Source: Sphaerotilus sp.
GTDB taxonomy: Bacteria > Pseudomonadota > Gammaproteobacteria > Burkholderiales > Burkholderiaceae_C
NCBI GenBank assembly: GCA_013299055.1
Contig: JAAFKB010000002.1
Location: 34,164-98,163 of the forward strand
Length of the DNA stretch: 64,000 bases
Direction of reading: 5' to 3'
The notes below the pieces were generated by a model. It ran no database searches. It worked only from the letters and a program-made list of their open reading frames with translations, and was not told the origin of the DNA. Shown in pieces: positions 9,956-19,210 of the stretch. The position numbers and the translations under genes are program-made. Positions within the stretch are counted from its first letter, which is position 1. Each line of letters starts with the position of its first letter.

Positions 9956-10723
9956 TCAGCCCAGCGTGTCGAGCCGAACGAGGGCGAGCGAGAGGTTGTC
10001 GCCGCCGCCGCGGGCCCGCTGGCGCGCCTTGCTGATCAGCATCTTGCTGGCGTCACGCGGCTTGAGCGCGTTGACGATGGTGCCCAGCTCGCGGCTGGTG
10101 AAGTAGTGCCACAGCCCGTCGCTGCACACCAGCAGCGAGTCCCCCGTCTCCAGCCGGTCCAGCCGGGCCAGCGTGATCGGCGGGTCTTCGTCGGCGCCGA
10201 GGCAGCCGGTCAGCAGGTGGGCGTGCGGGTGGTCGTTGGCCTCTTCCTCGTCGATCTCGCCGTCTTCCACCATGCGCTGCACCAGCGAGTGATCGAAGGT
10301 GCGCGTCATCATGTTCGAGCCGCGGAAGGTGTATACCCGCGAGTCGCCCGCGTGGATGATGTGGCACTCGCGGTTGGGCAGGATGAGGAAGGCGGCCAGC
10401 GTGCTGTGCGGCTCCTGCTCGGAGGTGATCGCGGTCAGCTTGATCATGAGGTGCGATTCGAGCACGATCTTGCGCAGCAGCTCGGACGCGGAGTCCTTGG
10501 CCGGCGCGAACCGCTCGAACAGCTGGCGGGCGATCAGCAGCACCTGGTCGGCCGCCTTGCGCCCACCGCTCTTGCCGCCCATGCCGTCGGCCAGGATCGC
10601 GAGCAGGCAACCGTCAGCGCGGGGGTGCGTGAAGACCTCCACCTGATCTTGTTGATACAGTCGATCACCGCGGTCAATGCCTGTGGCCGCCAATAATCGA
10701 TATCCAGGGGAGTCCGGTGTCAT
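9956..10723 (-). CDS. PP2C-family serine/threonine protein phosphatase
   Basis: Start at ATG complement 10723 (MTPDSPGYRLLAATGIDRGDRLYQQDQ); LAILADGMGGKSGG, IIHAGDSRVYTFR, LLVCSDGLWHYF, GGGDNLSLALVRL motifs. Confidence 0.88.
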   Translation of the reverse strand: MTPDSPGYRLLAATGIDRGDRLYQQDQVEVFTHPRADGCLLAILADGMGGKSGGRKAADQVLLIARQLFERFAPAKDSASELLRKIVLESHLMIKLTAITSEQEPHSTLAAFLILPNRECHIIHAGDSRVYTFRGSNMMTRTFDHSLVQRMVEDGEIDEEEANDHPHAHLLTGCLGADEDPPITLARLDRLETGDSLLVCSDGLWHYFTSRELGTIVNALKPRDASKMLISKARQRARGGGDNLSLALVRLDTLG

Positions 10724-10762
10724 GGCGAAAACTATAAACGGTTCACCCCCCATTTCCGGCCG

Positions 10763-12781
10763 ATGATGCAAATGCCAGCGCCAATACCGGCAATCCGCGC
10801 ACGATCTGCCTTGCGCGATGAAGTGGCCCGCGCCTTCGCGGCCGAGGGAGACCTGGCCCGCGCCGCGCCGCGCTTCCAGCCCCGCGAGGTCCAGACCACG
10901 CTGGCTGACGCGGTGGCCGAGACGCTGGAGTCGCGCAGCGTGCTGGTGGCCGAGGCGGGCACGGGGGTGGGCAAGACCTATGCCTACCTGGTGCCGCTGC
11001 TGCTGTCGGGCCTGCGTGCGATGGTCAGCACGGCCACCAAGAGCCTGCAAGACCAGCTCTTCCTGCGCGATCTGCCGGGTTTGATGCGCATCTTCGGCTT
11101 GCCGGTCCAGATCGCGCTGCTCAAGGGACGGGGCGCCTACCTGTGCCTGCACCGCATGGAGCAGGCCCGCCACGCCCAGGACTGGCCCAACCCGCAGACC
11201 CTGCGCCAGCTCGCCCGCATCGAGGTCTGGGCGCAGAGCACCCGCAGCGGCGATCTGGCCGAACTCGACACCCTGGACGAACGCTCGCCGGTGATTCCGC
11301 TGGTCACGTCCAGCCGCGAGAACTGCCTCGGCAGCGAATGCCCGAAATTCCGACAGTGCCACGTCGTGCAGGCGCGGCGGCTGGCGTTGCAGGCCGACAT
11401 CGTGGTCGTCAACCACCACCTGTTCTTCGCCGACATGGCGCTCAAGGACACCGGGATGGCCGAGCTGCTGCCCACGGTGGACGCCGTGGTCTTCGACGAG
11501 GCGCACCAGCTCAACGAGGCCGGCGTGCAGTTCCTGGGCAAGCTGCTCGGCACCAGCCAGTTGCTGGACTTCAGCCGTGACCTGCTGGCCATCGGGCTGA
11601 CGGAGGCCCGTGGCTTCGGTCCGTGGACGGAGCTGGCGGCCCGCTGCGAGCTGGCGGCGCGGGAGCTGCGGCTGGCGAGTGCCGGGCCGCTGCGCGGGGC
11701 CGTGCGGCTGCGCTGGGAGGAGCGGGCGACGCAGCCAGCCTTTGCCGAGGCGCTGCAGCGTGTGCTCGCTGTCTGCCAGGAGGCGCGCACCCACCTCGCC
11801 CATGTGGACAACGGCGGGCCGGATCTGGCCAAGCTGGACGACCGGGCGCGGCTGCTGGCGGCGCGGGCCGAGGCGTTCCTGCAGCCGGCGGCGCCGGACC
11901 ATGTGCGCTGGATCGACCTGACCGCCCACCAGGCGCGGCTGACCGAGGCCCCGCTCGACATCCGCGAGACGCTGCGGGCGCAGGTCGAGGGCGGCAGCCG
12001 GGCGTGGCTCTTCACCTCGGCGACGCTGGGCCACGATGCGGCGCTGAGCTGGTTCACGCGCAGCGTCGGCATGGAGGAGGCGCGCACCTTGCAGGCGGGC
12101 AGCCCCTTCGACTACGCGGCCCACGCCCGCCTGTTTGTGCCGACGCGTTTCCCCAAGCCGGGCGAGGCGGCGCATCCGGGGGCGGTGGCGGCGCTGGCCG
12201 GGCGGTGCGCGCTGGCGCTGGGCGGTCGCACCTTCGTGCTGACGACGACGCTGCGGGCCTTGCAGCAGATCGGTGCTGCGCTGCGTGAACAGCTCGCTGC
12301 AGACGGCATCCAAGTCTTCGTGCAAGGGGAGGCGCCGAAGCGGGCGATGCTGGCGCAGTTCCTGGCGGCGCCGCGCGGGGTGCTGGTCGGCTCGCACAGC
12401 TTCTGGGAGGGGATCGACGTGCCGGGGGATGCACTGCAATGCGTGTTGATCGACAAGCTGCCGTTTCCGCCGCCCAACGATCCGCTGGCGGAGGCCCGTA
12501 GCCGCCAGATCGAGGCCGAAGGCGGCAATGCGTTCCACGACTACTTCATCCCCGAGACGGCGATCGCGCTGAAGCAGGGCGCCGGTCGGTTGATCCGCAG
12601 CGAGCGCGACCGCGGGCTGCTGGTGGTGTGCGACAGCCGGCTGGTGCAGATGCCTTATGGGCGGCGGCTGCGGGCGGCGCTGCCGGCGATGGCACCGCTG
12701 GGGACGGAGGACGAGGCGCTGGACTGGCTCAGGACGCTGGCCGAAGGGCACGCCGTGCCACGCGGGGTGGCGCCGGTGTAG
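10763..12781 (+). CDS. dinG: DinG/YoaA-type ATP-dependent DNA helicase
   Basis: Walker A VAEAGTGVGKTYAYLVP, DEAH box VVFDEAHQL, cysteines CLGSECPKFRQC, QGAGRLIRSERDRG. Confidence 0.9.
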   Translation: MMQMPAPIPAIRARSALRDEVARAFAAEGDLARAAPRFQPREVQTTLADAVAETLESRSVLVAEAGTGVGKTYAYLVPLLLSGLRAMVSTATKSLQDQLFLRDLPGLMRIFGLPVQIALLKGRGAYLCLHRMEQARHAQDWPNPQTLRQLARIEVWAQSTRSGDLAELDTLDERSPVIPLVTSSRENCLGSECPKFRQCHVVQARRLALQADIVVVNHHLFFADMALKDTGMAELLPTVDAVVFDEAHQLNEAGVQFLGKLLGTSQLLDFSRDLLAIGLTEARGFGPWTELAARCELAARELRLASAGPLRGAVRLRWEERATQPAFAEALQRVLAVCQEARTHLAHVDNGGPDLAKLDDRARLLAARAEAFLQPAAPDHVRWIDLTAHQARLTEAPLDIRETLRAQVEGGSRAWLFTSATLGHDAALSWFTRSVGMEEARTLQAGSPFDYAAHARLFVPTRFPKPGEAAHPGAVAALAGRCALALGGRTFVLTTTLRALQQIGAALREQLAADGIQVFVQGEAPKRAMLAQFLAAPRGVLVGSHSFWEGIDVPGDALQCVLIDKLPFPPPNDPLAEARSRQIEAEGGNAFHDYFIPETAIALKQGAGRLIRSERDRGLLVVCDSRLVQMPYGRRLRAALPAMAPLGTEDEALDWLRTLAEGHAVPRGVAPV

Positions 12782-12796
12782 CGTGGAGACGGCCCG

Positions 12797-13621
12797 TCAC
12801 CACAGGCGCCACCAGCTCGCCTTGTCCTCGTAGCCGCGGCCGATCCACGGGCTGCGCGGGTAGTTGGTCTTGAGCACGCGCTGGGCGTCGTCGCGCAGCG
12901 CGGCCATGCCGAGCTTGTCGTAGCTGGCGGCCATCAGGAACAGCGCCTCTTCGGCCGCCGGGACACCGCGGAAGTCCTGCAGCGCCTGCTGGGCGCGGTT
13001 GGCGGCGGCCAGGTAGGCGCCGCGCATGTAGTAGTAGCGCGCCACATGCACCTCGTAGGAGGCCAGCGCGTTGACGATGTACTTCATGCGGACCTTGGCG
13101 TCCGGCGCGTACTTCGAGTCCGGGTAGCGGTCCACCAGCTGCTTGAAGCTCTGGTAGGCGTCGCGAGAGGCTTGCTGGTCGCGTTCGGACAGGTCCTGCC
13201 TGGCCAGGTTGCCGAAGAAGCCCAGGTCGTCGTTGAAGTTGATCAGCCCTTGCAGGTAGTAGGCATAGTCGCCGGCCGGGCTGGTCGGGTGCAGCTTCAG
13301 GAAGCGTTCGACCACGGCCAGGGCGCGCGCCTTCTCCTGCTGCTTGTAGAGCAGGAACGCCTGTTCGAGCTGTGCCTGCTGCGACAGCAGGGTGCCGGCG
13401 GCGCGGCCCTCGATGCGCTCGTAGAGCTTGATGGCCCGGTCGTTGGCACCGGCAGAGGCTTCCTCGCGGGCCTCTTCGTACAATTTGGCAATGCTCTTGC
13501 CGTCGTCGGCGTTCTTGGGGTCGGTCGCACAGCCCCCCAGTTGACAAGCCACAGCCACCCCGAGCACGAGGGAAGCAAGGCGCAGGGCCGGTGTCGGGCA
13601 AGGCTTGAACATGGTGGTCAT
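12797..13621 (-). CDS. bamD: outer membrane protein assembly factor BamD (ComL lipoprotein)
   Basis: Lipobox QLGGC, TPR repeats, YPDSKYAPDAKVRMKYIVNALASYEVHVARYYYMRGAYLAAANRA. Confidence 0.93.
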   Translation of the reverse strand: MTTMFKPCPTPALRLASLVLGVAVACQLGGCATDPKNADDGKSIAKLYEEAREEASAGANDRAIKLYERIEGRAAGTLLSQQAQLEQAFLLYKQQEKARALAVVERFLKLHPTSPAGDYAYYLQGLINFNDDLGFFGNLARQDLSERDQQASRDAYQSFKQLVDRYPDSKYAPDAKVRMKYIVNALASYEVHVARYYYMRGAYLAAANRAQQALQDFRGVPAAEEALFLMAASYDKLGMAALRDDAQRVLKTNYPRSPWIGRGYEDKASWWRLW

Positions 13622-13671
13622 GGGTCGGACCCGCAGATCGGGCCAGATGGAAGATGGGAAACAGAGCGTGA

Positions 13672-13677
13672 ATTATA
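13672..13677 (-). promoter_or_regulatory. candidate -10 element for bamD
   Basis: TATAAT on the minus strand about 50 nt upstream of the bamD start; -35 not clear. Confidence 0.4.
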
Positions 13678-14681
13678 TGAACGGGCCCCAGGGCCAGCAT
13701 GAAGCATTGGACGTGGCCGAGGACATCGACCCCGGCGCGGGCGCGGAAGTCGAGTCCCGGCAGGCCGAGGTCGACCGGGTCTCGCACGGCCTGCGGCTGG
13801 ACAAGTGGCTGGTCGGGCTTGCGCCGGAGTTCTCGCGCAGCCACCTGCAGCAGCTCATCGAGGCGGGCCATGTGCGCAGCGCCGGGCAGGTGCTGACCAG
13901 CGCCTCGCGCAAGGTGGGCGCCGGACAGATCATCGAGGTCGCGCTGCAGCCCACCGCGCAGAGCAGCGCTTTCCGGGCCGAGCCGATCCCGCTGGAGATC
14001 GTCTACGAGGACGATGCGCTGATGGTGGTCCACAAGCCAGCGGGGCTGGTGGTCCACCCGGCGGCGGGGCACTGGTCAGGCACGCTGCTCAACGGGCTGC
14101 TGGCGCACCATGCGGGGGCGGCATCGCTGGCGCGGGCGGGCATCGTCCACCGGCTCGACAAGGACACCTCCGGGCTGATGGTCGTGGCCAAGACCCAGCT
14201 CGCCCAGACGGCGCTGACCCGCGCCATCGCCGCACGCGAGGTGCAGCGCGAGTACCTGGCGCTGGTCCACGGGCTGGTCGACGAGGAACCGTTCACCATC
14301 GAGGCGCCGATCGGGCGCGATCCGGTCTCGCGCATCAAGATGGCGGTCGTGACCAGCGGCAAGCCGGCGCGCACGGACGTGACCTGTCTGGGTGTCCGCG
14401 ATTTCGGGCCGGCGCCGCAGGCTGGGCGGGTGAGCGCGGTGCGCTGCAAGCTGCACACCGGGCGCACGCACCAGATCCGCGTCCACCTGGCGCGGCGCGG
14501 CCATCCGCTGCTGGGCGACGGGGTCTACGGGGGCAAGCCAGTGCTGGGCGTGACGCGCCAGGCGCTGCACGCCACCCACCTCGGGCTGGCCCATCCGCGC
14601 ACGGGCGAATGGCTGTCCTTCGACGCGGCATTGCCAGCGGACCTGACGGTGGCGTGGGCGCAGGTCGCGGCCGGTTGCTGA
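13677..14681 (+). CDS. rluD: 23S rRNA pseudouridine synthase RluD
   Basis: S4 domain plus RluA-family catalytic GIVHRLDKDTSGLMVVAKT and LHTGRTHQIRVHLA; ORF opens at 13605, ATG 13677 chosen. Confidence 0.93.
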   Translation: MNGPQGQHEALDVAEDIDPGAGAEVESRQAEVDRVSHGLRLDKWLVGLAPEFSRSHLQQLIEAGHVRSAGQVLTSASRKVGAGQIIEVALQPTAQSSAFRAEPIPLEIVYEDDALMVVHKPAGLVVHPAAGHWSGTLLNGLLAHHAGAASLARAGIVHRLDKDTSGLMVVAKTQLAQTALTRAIAAREVQREYLALVHGLVDEEPFTIEAPIGRDPVSRIKMAVVTSGKPARTDVTCLGVRDFGPAPQAGRVSAVRCKLHTGRTHQIRVHLARRGHPLLGDGVYGGKPVLGVTRQALHATHLGLAHPRTGEWLSFDAALPADLTVAWAQVAAGC

Positions 14682-14700
14682 GGGACTGGGCGTTCGGCGC

Positions 14701-14706
14701 TAGAAT
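14701..14706 (+). promoter_or_regulatory. candidate -10 (gcTAGAAT) upstream of scpB
   Basis: TAGAAT in the rluD-scpB intergenic region; same hexamer precedes several other genes here. Confidence 0.35.
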
Positions 14707-14868
14707 GTGGTCCAATCCGGTCAGAACCGGAACGCGCCCAGCGCCTGCGTCCTGCGAGTCCCGTCCCGGAGTGGACCGGACTCCCTCCCCAACACCCGAT
14801 CGCGAAATTTTCCAGATGGCCGCCTGGCGTGCGGATCTGTCTGGGTCGCCCAGGTACCTGACGAATCC

Positions 14869-15402
14869 ATGAACACACGGGATGCCCGACGCGTCCTTGA
14901 AGCCGCGCTCATCTGTGCGCAGCAGCCCTTGTCGGTGCGAGAACTCCGGCACCTCTTCGACGGGATGCTGAGCGCCGACAGCGTGCGGATGTTGCTGGAC
15001 GATCTGGCGCGCGACTGGCAGGACCGGGGCGTCGAGCTGGTGTGCGTGGCCAGTGGCTGGCGTTTCCAGAGCCGGCCGGAGATGCGGGTACACCTGGACC
15101 GGCTCTACCCGGACAAGCCGGCACGCTATTCCCGCGCCACGATGGAGACCTTGTCCATCGTGGCGTACCGACAACCCGTCACCCGTGGTGACATCGAAGA
15201 CATCCGTGGCGTGACGGTCAGCACGCAGATCGTCCGGCAGCTCGAAGAGCGTGGCTGGATCGAGGTGATCGGGCACCGCGAGGGCCCCGGGCGTCCGGCG
15301 CTGTATGCGACGACCCGACAATTTCTGGACGATCTGGGCCTGAAGTCCCTGGATCAACTGCCATCCCTGGATTCTCTTCCCGACTCTCTTCCCGAGGCCT
15401 GA
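14869..15402 (+). CDS. scpB: segregation and condensation protein B
   Basis: Winged helix: ARYSRATMETLSIVAYRQPVTRGDIEDIRGVTVSTQIVRQLEERGWIEVIGHREGPGRPALYATT; internal ATG at 14869 chosen. Confidence 0.92.
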   Translation: MNTRDARRVLEAALICAQQPLSVRELRHLFDGMLSADSVRMLLDDLARDWQDRGVELVCVASGWRFQSRPEMRVHLDRLYPDKPARYSRATMETLSIVAYRQPVTRGDIEDIRGVTVSTQIVRQLEERGWIEVIGHREGPGRPALYATTRQFLDDLGLKSLDQLPSLDSLPDSLPEA

Positions 15403-15412
15403 GGCCGAACGC

Positions 15413-17497
15413 ATGAACCAACATCAAGACACCGCAGACCAGACTGGCGCCGACGCCGCTGCAGACGCCACCGAGGCGCCGAAGAAGCGTCGTGCCCCCC
15501 GCAAGACGGCGGCGACCGTCGCGGCGACCGTGCCGGTGGCGGCCGAGGCGACGGTCACCGTGGTCAAGAAGCCCCGTGCGCCCCGCAAGGCTGCTGCCCC
15601 CGTGACCGACGTGCAGACCGAGCCGCAGGCCGCGCTGCAGGCCGAACCCGAGGCATCGCCGGTTGCCGCCCCTGCGCCACGGCCTTCCCGCAGCCGCAAG
15701 ACGGCGGCGGGTGCCGTCGAGGCGCCAGTGGTGGTCGAGCCGGCTGTGGTCGTCCCGGCGCCTGTCGTGGCCCCTGTGGCCGCCGCGGCTGCCGTGATCC
15801 CCGTGGATCCGGCCAGTCCCTCTGACGCCGCTGCGCTTCCGGAGGCTGCCGCCGGCGACGCATCTGCGCAGGACGCCGCGTCCGAGGCTTCCGCCACCCC
15901 GCGCCGCCGTGAGCGTGACCGCCAGCGCCGCAAGGACCGCCGCGTCCAAGGCCCCCGTGAAGACGGCGCCGTCGTCGCTCCGGTGGGCGAGGAGGAGGAA
16001 TTCGAGGTCATCGTCGTCAGCGGCGGTGACGACGATGACCTGGTGGACACCGACACGCTGTTCGCGGAAGTCATTTCCGGCGACTACGATACCGAGTTCA
16101 CGCCCGACGCCGATGAGCTGCAGGCTGACCCTGGCAAGCGCGTGCTGCGTCCCGAACCCGAGGCGCCCAAGCTGCACAAGGTCTTGGCGCAGGCGGGCAT
16201 CGGCTCGCGCCGCGAGATGGAGCAGCTGATCCAGGACGGGCAGGTCTCCGTCAACGGCGAAGCGGCCCACATCGGCATGCGCATCGCCCAGGGCGACCAG
16301 ATCCGCATCGCCGGCCGTCCGATCAAGGTCCGCATCGCGCCGCCGCCGGCCCGCGTGCTGGCGTACCACAAGGAAGTCGGTGAAGTCGTCACCCACCACG
16401 ACCCCGAAGGCCGTCCCACCGTCTTTCGCCGCCTGCCCCGCCTGCACACGGGCAAGTGGCTGTCGGTGGGGCGCCTGGACATCAACACCGAAGGGCTGCT
16501 GCTGTTCACCAACTCCGGCGATCTGGCCAACCAGCTCATGCACCCGCGCTTCGGCGTGGAGCGCGAGTACGCGGTGCGCGTGCTGGGTTCGCTGTCCACC
16601 GAGCAGCGCGCTCGCTTGCTCGATGGCGTGGACATCGAGGGGCAGAAGGCAGCCTTCAAGTCCATCGAAGACGGTGGTGGCGAGGGCATCAACCGCTGGT
16701 ACCGCGTCGTCATCACCGAAGGCCGCAACCGCGAGGTGCGCAAGCTCTTCGACAAGGTGGGTCTGGCCGTGAGTCGCCTCATCCGCATCCGCTATGGCAC
16801 CGTGGTGCTGCCGCGCGGCCTCAAGCGCGGGGTGTGGGTGGAGCTGGAAGAGCACGACGTGCGCACCATCCGCACGCTCGCCAGCCCCGAGCAGGCGCCG
16901 GCCCGCGTGGTGCTGCCGGATGCGCCCCGACTGGGTGCAAAGCCGCCGAAGGCCCGTGGGCAAGAGCGCGGTGGGGAGCGGACCGAACGTGGCGAGCGCG
17001 GTCCGCGCGGCGGTGGCGAGGCCCGTGCCGAGCGCGATCCGCAAGCCCCGCGTGGCAAGGGCGCCCAGCATGGCGGCGACCGTGGCGATCGTCCGCGCCA
17101 GAACCAGAACCAGAACCCGCAGGCCGGTGGCGCGAACCCGGGCCAGCAGAACCGCCCGCCCCGTGGCCCCCGTCAGGATGGTCCGCGCCAGGATGGCCCG
17201 GCGCATGGCGGCGGGGGGGGGCGTGGCGGGCGTGGCGATGGCGACGATCCGCTGCACATCCCGAACCCGCTGGAGCAGACCTTCGACAAGCGCTTCGTGT
17301 CGGGATCCAAGCGCATCACCACGGGCTTCGGTCGCCCCACCGAAGAGCCGACGCCGGGTGGCAATGGCGGCGGCAACCGCAAGGGCGAGCCGCGCCAGCC
17401 GGACCCGATGCAGACCTCGGTCGGCTACATCGGCGCCGAGGCGTATTTCACGCGCCCCGGTGGTGGCAACAAGGGCCGTGGCGGTCGTCGGCGCTGA
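15413..17497 (+). CDS. rluB: 23S rRNA pseudouridine synthase RluB with extended Lys/Ala/Pro N-terminus and Gly/Arg-rich C-terminus
   Basis: S4 domain KLHKVLAQAGIGSRREMEQLI and catalytic VGRLDINTEGLLLFTNSGDLANQLMHP, EGRNREVRKLFDKVGL. Confidence 0.92.
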   Translation: MNQHQDTADQTGADAAADATEAPKKRRAPRKTAATVAATVPVAAEATVTVVKKPRAPRKAAAPVTDVQTEPQAALQAEPEASPVAAPAPRPSRSRKTAAGAVEAPVVVEPAVVVPAPVVAPVAAAAAVIPVDPASPSDAAALPEAAAGDASAQDAASEASATPRRRERDRQRRKDRRVQGPREDGAVVAPVGEEEEFEVIVVSGGDDDDLVDTDTLFAEVISGDYDTEFTPDADELQADPGKRVLRPEPEAPKLHKVLAQAGIGSRREMEQLIQDGQVSVNGEAAHIGMRIAQGDQIRIAGRPIKVRIAPPPARVLAYHKEVGEVVTHHDPEGRPTVFRRLPRLHTGKWLSVGRLDINTEGLLLFTNSGDLANQLMHPRFGVEREYAVRVLGSLSTEQRARLLDGVDIEGQKAAFKSIEDGGGEGINRWYRVVITEGRNREVRKLFDKVGLAVSRLIRIRYGTVVLPRGLKRGVWVELEEHDVRTIRTLASPEQAPARVVLPDAPRLGAKPPKARGQERGGERTERGERGPRGGGEARAERDPQAPRGKGAQHGGDRGDRPRQNQNQNPQAGGANPGQQNRPPRGPRQDGPRQDGPAHGGGGGRGGRGDGDDPLHIPNPLEQTFDKRFVSGSKRITTGFGRPTEEPTPGGNGGGNRKGEPRQPDPMQTSVGYIGAEAYFTRPGGGNKGRGGRRR
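17213..17221 (+). repeat. G9 homopolymer inside rluB
   Basis: Nine consecutive G in the RluB C-terminal tail coding sequence. Confidence 0.9.
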
Positions 17498-17518
17498 GTT
17501 GCTGACACGCTTCAAAGC

Positions 17519-17524
17519 TAGAAT
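17519..17524 (+). promoter_or_regulatory. candidate -10 (gcTAGAAT) upstream of ndk
   Basis: TAGAAT in the rluB-ndk intergenic region, followed by a GCCGGG/CCCGGC hairpin. Confidence 0.35.
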
Positions 17525-17598
17525 GCCGGGTTTTCCCCGGCTTCGACCCCACAACGTCGACCGAATCGATTCAACCTGTCCGTCAAGGAAACCATTTC

Positions 17599-18024
17599 AT
17601 GGCCATCGAACGCACCCTGTCCATCATCAAGCCCGACGCCGTCGCCAAGAACGTCATCGGCCAGATCTACGCCCGCTTTGAAGGCGCTGGCCTGAAGATC
17701 GCTGCCGCCAAGCTGGTGCAGCTGTCGCGCGCCGATGCCGAACAGTTCTACGGTGTCCACAAGGCCCGCCCGTTCTTCAACGACCTGGTCAGCTTCATGA
17801 TCTCCGGCCCGGTGATGATCCAGTGCCTGGAAGGCGAGAACGCCATCCTGAAGAACCGCGAGCTGATGGGTGCCACCGACCCGAAGAAGGCGGAAGCCGG
17901 CACCATCCGCGCCGACTTCGCCGACTCGATCGACGCCAACGCCGTCCATGGCTCCGACGCGGCTGAAACCGCTGCTGTCGAAATCGCGTTCTTCTTCCCC
18001 GGCATGAACGTCTACAGCCGCTGA
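17599..18024 (+). CDS. ndk: nucleoside diphosphate kinase
   Basis: [21 protein letters not shown] and catalytic NAVHGSDA. Confidence 0.98.
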   Translation: MAIERTLSIIKPDAVAKNVIGQIYARFEGAGLKIAAAKLVQLSRADAEQFYGVHKARPFFNDLVSFMISGPVMIQCLEGENAILKNRELMGATDPKKAEAGTIRADFADSIDANAVHGSDAAETAAVEIAFFFPGMNVYSR

Positions 18025-18032
18025 GCTGCACC

Positions 18033-19190
18033 ATGACGGACGCGGTCAACCTGCTCGATTTCGACCTTGATGGGCTGGCCGCGCACTGCGAGCGGCTGGG
18101 CGAGAAGCGGTTCCGCGCCGTCCAGCTCTTCCGCTGGATCCACCAGCGGGGTGCCCGCGACTTCGACCAGATGAGCGATCTGGCCAAGTCGCTGCGGGCC
18201 AAGCTGGCCGGCAGCGCGGAGATCCGCCCGCTGCCGGTCCTCTCCGAACACCGCTCCACGGACGGCACGGTCAAGTGGCTGTTCGACGTGGGCGCCGGCA
18301 ATGCGGTCGAGAGCGTGTTCATCCCCGAGGATGACCGTGGCACGCTGTGCCTCTCGTCGCAGGCCGGCTGTGCGGTGGGTTGCCGCTTCTGCTCGACCGG
18401 GCACCAGGGCTTCTCCCGCAACCTGAGCACGGGCGAGATCCTGGCCCAGCTCTGGCATGCCGAGCACACGCTGCGCCGCGACCTGAACCGCCCGGAGCGG
18501 CAGGCGGGCGAGCGCGTGATCACCAACGTCGTGATGATGGGCATGGGCGAGCCGCTGCAGAACTACGGCGCACTGGTGCCGGCGCTGCGCGTGATGCTCG
18601 ACGACCATGGCTACGGCCTGTCGCGCCGTCGCGTGACGGTGTCCACGTCGGGCGTCGTGCCGTTCATGGACCGGCTGCGCGACGACCTGCCGGTGGCGCT
18701 GGCGGTGTCGCTGCATGCGCCCGACGACACCCTGCGCAACGAACTCGTGCCGCTGAACCGCAAGTACCCGCTGGCCGAGCTGCTGGCCGCATGCAAACGC
18801 TATCTGGACACGGCGCCGCGCGACTTCATCACGTTCGAATACTGCATGCTCGACGGCGTCAACGACAGCGACGAGCAGGCGCGGAGGCTGCTGGCGCTGG
18901 TGGGGCCGAAGGGTCCGGTCGGGCGGCTGCCGTGCAAGTTCAACCTGATCCCGTTCAATCCCTTCCCGGCGTCGGGGCTGAAACGCTCGGACAACGCCCG
19001 CGTGCAAGCCTTTGCCAAGGTGCTGATCGAAGGTGGTCTCGTCACCACCGTGCGCAAGACACGTGGGGACGACATCGACGCCGCCTGTGGGCAACTGGCC
19101 GGCGAAGTGCAGGACCGCACCCGCGCCCATGAGCGCATGGTGCGCGCGCCGATCCGCGTGGTCCGCCCGCCGCCGGCCTCCGCCACCTGA
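18033..19190 (+). CDS. rlmN: 23S rRNA (adenine-C2)-methyltransferase RlmN
   Basis: Radical SAM CxxxCxxC ([12 protein letters not shown]), [20 protein letters not shown]. Confidence 0.97.
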   Translation: MTDAVNLLDFDLDGLAAHCERLGEKRFRAVQLFRWIHQRGARDFDQMSDLAKSLRAKLAGSAEIRPLPVLSEHRSTDGTVKWLFDVGAGNAVESVFIPEDDRGTLCLSSQAGCAVGCRFCSTGHQGFSRNLSTGEILAQLWHAEHTLRRDLNRPERQAGERVITNVVMMGMGEPLQNYGALVPALRVMLDDHGYGLSRRRVTVSTSGVVPFMDRLRDDLPVALAVSLHAPDDTLRNELVPLNRKYPLAELLAACKRYLDTAPRDFITFEYCMLDGVNDSDEQARRLLALVGPKGPVGRLPCKFNLIPFNPFPASGLKRSDNARVQAFAKVLIEGGLVTTVRKTRGDDIDAACGQLAGEVQDRTRAHERMVRAPIRVVRPPPASAT

Positions 19191-19210
19191 GTCCACACCC
19201 GCTGCTGTCC

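Noticed and set aside
10733-12751. Upstream portion of ORF 9956..12751 (minus) read as a giant PP2C fusion
   Set aside because: The region is antisense to dinG and lacks domains; the PP2C start at 10723 is natural.
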